Made by a program: the position numbers and the translations under genes. Below the pieces are notes generated by a model, which worked only from the letters and a program-made list of their open reading frames with translations, was not told the DNA's origin and did no database searches. From the NCBI GenBank assembly GCA_017556745.1, contig JAFYMF010000020.1, forward strand, positions 1-36,954: 36,954 bases of DNA, written 5' to 3'. Positions 32,080 through 36,954 of this stretch are shown in pieces. The first letter of the stretch is position 1; the number at the start of each line of letters is the position of its first letter. Source of the stretch: Clostridia bacterium (lineage in GTDB: Bacteria; Bacillota; Clostridia; Oscillospirales; CAG-272).

Positions 32080-33807
32080 TTAGTTTGCAGGCGTTACTTT
32101 ATCGTAGGGAAGGGGCAGGGTGACGTTAGTACTTCCCGCAACGTACATCTCTTTAAGGGAAATGCCTTCCTCTCTGAAGAAATATTCGTTGATGTCGCGG
32201 TCTTTAACCATTTTTGGACCAATCTCATAATCGTAAAGTGCAAGAGGCCATAAGAGTATCTGAGGATCTACCAGCTCATAATAACTGGTATCGGCACCAC
32301 TGTAACCGTGGTGAACAAGCTGAAGAATATCGGCCTTGAGATGTTTTCCGTACAGCTCTATCATGTTTTCGCTTTCACGTTCACCGCTGTCACCCGGGAA
32401 GAGAATTGTCTGCCCCTCGGTAGCTACATGGATCAACAAACAGCTGTTGTTGAAAACCGACGTATCTTCAAGGGAAAACATTTCGGCGGTACCGTAAATG
32501 GTGAACTTCATGTTTGCAAGGTGGAATATCTGACCGGGATGGGCTTTTACCACCTCAAAACCCTTTTCGTTAATTGTGTCAATAAAAGTGTTTACTCTGG
32601 TCAGGAAATATTCACTTTCCGTTTCTATGAAGAAATCACGTTCAGGGGCATTGTATATGATTTGGTTGATATTAAGGTCAACCTCGGGTGTTGCCAAAAT
32701 TCTTTCAAGCAGTCCTATGTGGTCGCCATGCATATGAGTGAGGAACCATGTAGCTATTGTTATATTGTCGGGATCTTCGGCAAGCTCTTTAATAGTTTTA
32801 AGGAAGCGTTCAAGGATGTAATCTGCATTAACACCGCCATCAATAACAACAAAACGGCCGTCGGCAAGCTTGAGAATGTAGCACATACCGTATTGACAGT
32901 CTTCCACTCTGTTTTCAAGTCCCAGCTGTGTAACGCTTGATGAACAGATAGCTTCATATTTGTTTTCACTCTCAAGCTTGGGCAGAGTGGTTATTTCTTC
33001 GGGTTCGATTATAAGGCGTGCTTCGTTTCTGACGGGAAGATACATAGCGTTCATTACATAACCGTCGGTGGTAAGTGTTGCAAAGCTGTTATCACCTATC
33101 TCAGTTCTTGTATAAATCTCATATCCTGCCTGAGTTGCTTTTTCTATGTATGCTTCAAAACCGTCCTTATCTGTATCCGGAATTACCTTCATATATGCGC
33201 CGTCACCACAGTCAACTGTCTCCTCGGCAAAACAGTCGTTATACAGCGGAAGTACATTGAGAGCGGTATTGTTTGCAACAGAAAACTCCCATGATTCATC
33301 GAATATTATAGAAGATAAAGTACTGTTTCCGAGAAGCGCTTTTGCTTTGTTCAAAAACAAGAGACTTTCTTCTTTGTCGTTTATAACAACTTGATACTTG
33401 TTACCGCTAATACGGGTATAAGCTGTTCCGTAATAGGTATTTTCGAAGGTGGATTCGACACCCGAGATGGATGTTTTTCCTATTAAGATCATACTCATGT
33501 CGGATGTATCCATATCCTTGTATTCTCTGTCGGAAACAACTTGCGGGTAAACTCCGCCGGTTGACTGAAGAAGATATGCGGAAAAGCTGAAAGCGGTATC
33601 TTCAATTAAGTTTGGAGCGTCGTGTGGATAAACAATAACTATGTTATATGCATTGTTTTCAAATACAGTAATTGGATTCTTCTCTTCAACAGGTGCTGTG
33701 GTGTCATCTGTGTCGGTGTCAACATTTTCGGAAGAACAAGAAATACAAGCAAAAACAGTTGACAGAATAAGAGTGAAAACAAGTAAGTAAAGTAAGATCT
33801 TTTTCAT
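32080..33807 (-). CDS. Lipoprotein with ComEC-like metallo-beta-lactamase domain, copy A
   Basis: The 575-residue protein has a lipoprotein signal ending at VFAC or CISC (Cys21 or 24) and a Thr/Asp linker. An alpha/beta domain at about 47-165 has GH67N/GH20b-like features (YPHDAPN, STGGVYPQV, MILIGKT). A middle domain of about 185-310 is shared with other Clostridial metallohydrolases. The C-terminal metallo-beta-lactamase domain has HMHGDH at 358-363, FPGDSG, and HHG at 499-501 in the order of the ComEC/Rec2 group. It would be a surface-anchored, metal-dependent hydrolase; nuclease, phosphodiesterase or lactonase roles are all possible. It is last in the operon, 33 bases after copy B. Confidence 0.85.
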   Translation of the reverse strand: MKKILLYLLVFTLILSTVFACISCSSENVDTDTDDTTAPVEEKNPITVFENNAYNIVIVYPHDAPNLIEDTAFSFSAYLLQSTGGVYPQVVSDREYKDMDTSDMSMILIGKTSISGVESTFENTYYGTAYTRISGNKYQVVINDKEESLLFLNKAKALLGNSTLSSIIFDESWEFSVANNTALNVLPLYNDCFAEETVDCGDGAYMKVIPDTDKDGFEAYIEKATQAGYEIYTRTEIGDNSFATLTTDGYVMNAMYLPVRNEARLIIEPEEITTLPKLESENKYEAICSSSVTQLGLENRVEDCQYGMCYILKLADGRFVVIDGGVNADYILERFLKTIKELAEDPDNITIATWFLTHMHGDHIGLLERILATPEVDLNINQIIYNAPERDFFIETESEYFLTRVNTFIDTINEKGFEVVKAHPGQIFHLANMKFTIYGTAEMFSLEDTSVFNNSCLLIHVATEGQTILFPGDSGERESENMIELYGKHLKADILQLVHHGYSGADTSYYELVDPQILLWPLALYDYEIGPKMVKDRDINEYFFREEGISLKEMYVAGSTNVTLPLPYDKVTPAN

Positions 33808-33840
33808 AATGTAAAATACCGTCCTTGAGATTTAATTGAT

Positions 33841-35571
33841 TTAGTTTGCCTTTGTTACGTTATCATACGGGAGCGGGATAGTGACAACACTGTCTCCGGA
33901 AATATATGTTTCCTTGAGTGAGATTCCTTCTTCTCTGAAAAAGTATTCGTTGATTTCGTAGTCCTTAGTTTCCTGATAGAAAAGATTTCCTTCGGGCCAG
34001 AAGAGTATCTGCGGATCTACTTTTTCATAATATGCTGTGTCTCCGCCGTAATGACCGTGGTGAATGAGCTGGAAGAAATCTGATTTAAGATGATTTCCGT
34101 ATAATTCTACCATAGCTGCGCTTTCAGCCGGGGCGCTGTCACCGGGGAAGAGAAGTGTTTGTCCTTCAGTAGCTATATGGATCAGCAGGCACGTATTGTT
34201 AACATTTGCTTCAAGGTTAAATAGTTCCGATGTTCCGTAAATAGTAAACTTCATATTTGCAAGATGGAATATCTGACCGGGATGTGCTTTTACTATCTGA
34301 ACTCCCTTTCCTTTGAATATGCTTATCATTTCATTAGTGGCTTTTCTTTGGGACGATAGTTCCGGAGAGAGTAAGTCTTCATTATATGCGTCTTTTAAGA
34401 ATAATTCACCGGGAAGATTGCATATGATCTGTTCAATATTTATATTAATTTCGGGGGTGACCGAAACTTTCTCAAGCAGTCCAACATGATCATAGTGAAA
34501 ATGAGATATGAACCAGGCAGCTATTGTTATATCATTCGGATCTTCCGCAAGTCCTTTTATCGTTTTAAGGAATCTCTCGAGAACAAAATCCTGATTAAAT
34601 CCACCGTCAATGACAACGAAACGTCCATCAGCGAGCTTGAAAACATAGCACATGCCATTTTGAAATTCTTCTCCGTTTTCAATTCCCACTTGTGTAACAG
34701 AGGAGCTGCAAATTACATCATATTTGTTTTCGTACTCGTGCTTGGGCAGGGTTGTTATTTCTTCCGGTTCAATTATAAGTCGAGCTTCATTTCTGACAGG
34801 TAAGTAAATAGCGGTCATTACATAACCGTCGGCAGTAAGTGTTGCAAAGCTGTTATCACCTATCTCATTTCTTGTATAAATGCTATAACCTGCTTGAGTT
34901 ACTTTTTCTATGTATTCTTCAAAGCCGTTCTTATCTGTGTTTGCGATGACTTTCATATATGCACCGTCACCACAGTCAACAGTTTCCTCTGCAAAACAGT
35001 CATCATATGCCGGGAGCATACTAAGAACTGTATTGTTTGTAATGGAAAACTCCCATGATTCATCGAGGGTCAAGGAGGGAAGAGTGCTATTTTCGAGAAG
35101 CTCTTTGAATTTATTTAAAAAGGAAGTGCTTTCTTCTTTATCGTTTAAGACTACTTGATATTTGTTGCCGCAAATGCGGGTATAGGTCGTTCCGTAATAG
35201 GTGTTTTCGAAGGCCATCTCAGTACCCGGAATGGATGTTTTTCCTACCAGGATCATGCTTATATCAGAGGTGTCTACACCCTCATATTCTTTGTCGGAGA
35301 CAACTTGGGGGAAATTTCCGCCTGTGACTTCGAGTAAAGAATAGGAAAGACTGTACGCAGTATCTTCAATTAAATTTGGAGCATCATGGGGGTAAACAAT
35401 AACGGAATTAAACGTGTAGTTTTCAAATACCGTAATTGATTTTTTCTCCTCTGTAGGTGCTGTGGTGTCTTCTGTAGTGTTATCAACGTTTTCGGAAGAA
35501 CAAGAAATACAAGTAAAAACGGTCGACATAGCAAGGGTGAAAACAAACAAATAAAGTATGATCTTTTTCAT
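33841..35571 (-). CDS. Lipoprotein with ComEC-like metallo-beta-lactamase domain, copy B
   Basis: The 576-residue protein aligns with copy A over its whole length, with the same lipobox region (TCISC), GH67N-like N-terminal domain and middle domain. The metal motif is HFHYDH at 357-362; the Tyr replaces the usual Gly between His and Asp, but all four metal ligands are present. FPGDSA and LIHHGHYGGDT follow. The ATG is followed by AAAAAGATCA-type lysine codons typical of the signal. It lies 33 bases after copy C and 33 bases before copy A, with similar spacer sequences, so the duplication included the spacer. Confidence 0.85.
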   Translation of the reverse strand: MKKIILYLFVFTLAMSTVFTCISCSSENVDNTTEDTTAPTEEKKSITVFENYTFNSVIVYPHDAPNLIEDTAYSLSYSLLEVTGGNFPQVVSDKEYEGVDTSDISMILVGKTSIPGTEMAFENTYYGTTYTRICGNKYQVVLNDKEESTSFLNKFKELLENSTLPSLTLDESWEFSITNNTVLSMLPAYDDCFAEETVDCGDGAYMKVIANTDKNGFEEYIEKVTQAGYSIYTRNEIGDNSFATLTADGYVMTAIYLPVRNEARLIIEPEEITTLPKHEYENKYDVICSSSVTQVGIENGEEFQNGMCYVFKLADGRFVVIDGGFNQDFVLERFLKTIKGLAEDPNDITIAAWFISHFHYDHVGLLEKVSVTPEININIEQIICNLPGELFLKDAYNEDLLSPELSSQRKATNEMISIFKGKGVQIVKAHPGQIFHLANMKFTIYGTSELFNLEANVNNTCLLIHIATEGQTLLFPGDSAPAESAAMVELYGNHLKSDFFQLIHHGHYGGDTAYYEKVDPQILFWPEGNLFYQETKDYEINEYFFREEGISLKETYISGDSVVTIPLPYDNVTKAN

Positions 35572-35604
35572 AATGCAGTCTATCGTCCTATGAATTTAAC
35601 TGAT

Positions 35605-36954
35605 TTAATCAGCTTTTGTTATTTTATTATACGGCAACGGGATAGTTGTAACACTGTCACCTGCAACGAGTATCTCCTTTAGCGAGGTTCCTTCTTCTCT
35701 GAAGAAATATTCGTTAATTTCGCGTTTGGATACCGGACCACCCGAATCTCTGTATAAATAATCGTGCATTCCTACAGGCCAAAGAAGAATCTGAGGGTCT
35801 ACCAGCTCATAGTAGTCGGTATCTCCTCCGCCGTAACCGTGATGTATTATTTGTAAAATGTCTGATTTAAGATTGTCACCATACATTTTTATTGTAAATT
35901 CGCTTTGTAAAGCTGCACTGTCACCGGGGAAGAGGATAGACTGTCCTCCGGTTGTAGCACGGATGACGAGACAAGTATTGTTGAGTGCCGGTTCTTTGAT
36001 AGGCGCGTATAACTCAGTGGTAGAATAGATCGTGAAGTCTATGTTTGCAAGGTGGAATACTTGACCGGGATGTGCTTTATACAGTTTGGTACCGTTTGCC
36101 TTGTGGCGTTCAAAATATTCATTTACCAGAACTCTTTTGTCAGAGATACCGTCTTTGGGCTCATCACCGTCTTCTGATTCGGCAACAGCATTGAGGAATA
36201 CATCGTCAGCGAGATTGTATATTATTCTTTCAACAACAATGCCGTTATCTTCCATGTTCGTTATCTTTCTGAAAGTACCCCAATGATCCCCATGGAAATG
36301 TGAAAAGAACCAGGCTGCAATCGTTATTTCTTCGGGATTTTCGGCGAGTTCACGTAAAGTTGCAAGTATCTTTTTTGCAATATAATCTTTATTATGACCG
36401 CCATCAATAATAACAAACCGTCCGTCGGAGAGCTTGAAAATATATCCCATACCGTTTTGGGTATCTCCGTTTTCTCCGCCTACCTGTGTAAGTGATGATG
36501 AACAGATCTCGGTATATACGTTTTCAGACTCGTTCTCAGGTAAACAGAACACATCTAACGGATCGACAATGAGACGGGATTCCTTTAAGTTTCCAATATA
36601 CACAAAGGTTGCGTTATACCCGTCAAACGTCATTGTGGTGAAAAGATTATCACCTATTGTGTTTTCGCTGTGCAGGGTAGCACCTGCATTCTTTGACTTT
36701 TCGATATAAGCGGCGTATTCCTCCGCGGACGTTCTCTTTATTACCTTCATAAATGTTCCGTCACCGCAGTCAACGGTACTGTCGACATATCCGCCATCAT
36801 ATACCTCAATGGCGCTCATCATTTCATCAAGAGTCTCGGAAAAATTCCAACTTTCATCTATGGTTATAGACGGTACGGCACTACTGCCGATAATCTTTTT
36901 TATCTTCTCGTTGAAACAAGCAGCACTCTTGCTGTCGTTGATGAGGACTTGAAA
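35605..36954 (-). CDS. Lipoprotein with ComEC-like metallo-beta-lactamase domain, copy C (partial)
   Basis: The frame is open from the stop at 35605 to the window edge, giving 449 residues. By comparison with copy B about 130 N-terminal residues, including the signal, lie outside. The edge codons (FQVLINDSK...DESWNF) align with the middle of the GH67N-like domain of copy B, so an ATG at 36822 is internal and not the start. The metal motif is HFHGDH, followed by FPGDSAALQSE and IIHHGYGGGDT. A 20-residue insertion with an acidic DGDEPKDG stretch distinguishes it from the other copies. It is the most diverged of the three and first in transcription order among those seen. Confidence 0.85.
   Translation of the reverse strand, partial: FQVLINDSKSAACFNEKIKKIIGSSAVPSITIDESWNFSETLDEMMSAIEVYDGGYVDSTVDCGDGTFMKVIKRTSAEEYAAYIEKSKNAGATLHSENTIGDNLFTTMTFDGYNATFVYIGNLKESRLIVDPLDVFCLPENESENVYTEICSSSLTQVGGENGDTQNGMGYIFKLSDGRFVIIDGGHNKDYIAKKILATLRELAENPEEITIAAWFFSHFHGDHWGTFRKITNMEDNGIVVERIIYNLADDVFLNAVAESEDGDEPKDGISDKRVLVNEYFERHKANGTKLYKAHPGQVFHLANIDFTIYSTTELYAPIKEPALNNTCLVIRATTGGQSILFPGDSAALQSEFTIKMYGDNLKSDILQIIHHGYGGGDTDYYELVDPQILLWPVGMHDYLYRDSGGPVSKREINEYFFREEGTSLKEILVAGDSVTTIPLPYNKITKAD

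Noticed and set aside
36820..36822. ATG at 36822 as the start of metallohydrolase copy C
   Set aside because: The frame stays open to the window edge, and the upstream codons align with the N-terminal domain of copy B.

Overview
The window looks like chromosome from a low-to-medium GC Gram-positive bacterium, most likely an uncultured Clostridia member of the Bacillota. This rests on sigma-A promoters close to consensus (TTGACA-17-TATAAT upstream of secD and of a tRNA-Thr), GGAGG-type ribosome binding sites, many Gram-positive-style lipoprotein signals, separate SecD and SecF, a two-gene half-size chromate transporter, and U-tailed hairpin terminators. No phage, plasmid or CRISPR genes are visible. 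No species can be named from sequence alone.

Layout. 1-3115: end of a split chromate transporter, then a 2.2 kb insert lying between two identical 99-bp copies of the transporter's 3' end; the insert carries an unknown lipoprotein gene and a decayed IS200-type transposase. 3201-6931: housekeeping and accessory genes (thioredoxin, radical SAM/SPASM protein, GNAT acetyltransferase, SfsA, a methylated-DNA methyltransferase, a PHP-domain phosphoesterase). 7050-11341: a four-gene operon (metallophosphoesterase, NatAB-like ABC exporter, COG2509-type FAD oxidoreductase). 11467-11705: tRNA-Gly, tRNA-Arg and tRNA-His.

11845-22837: about 11 kb of six head-to-tail paralogues. Each is a lipoprotein of about 575 residues with a fibronectin-like N-terminal domain and a polysaccharide lyase family 1 (pectate lyase-like) beta-helix. 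The copies differ exactly at catalytic and calcium-ligand positions. Copy 2 has lost the catalytic arginine, copies 4 and 5 have lost one or both acidic calcium-site positions, and copies 1, 3 and 6 carry an EF-hand or dockerin-like Asp loop inside the lyase fold. This is the most unusual part of the window.

23042-31846: a GNAT enzyme, secDF, tRNA-Thr, rsmA followed by two tandem SGNH-hydrolase-like genes and an M20 peptidase, then an NhaC-type antiporter and a DUF212 (divergent PAP2) membrane protein. 32080-36954: three tandem minus-strand paralogues, the last cut by the window edge. They are lipoproteins joining a GH67N/GH20b-like alpha/beta domain to a ComEC-like metallo-beta-lactamase domain, with two identical 33-nt spacers.

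The recurring theme is tandem duplication followed by divergence: six lyases, three metallohydrolases and two SGNH proteins, with at least one copy in the lyase and SGNH sets losing conserved active-site residues. The lyase and metallohydrolase sets are predicted to be displayed on the outer face of the membrane, where they could act on plant or host polysaccharide, cell-wall polymer or extracellular nucleic acid. The substrates are not shown by the sequence.
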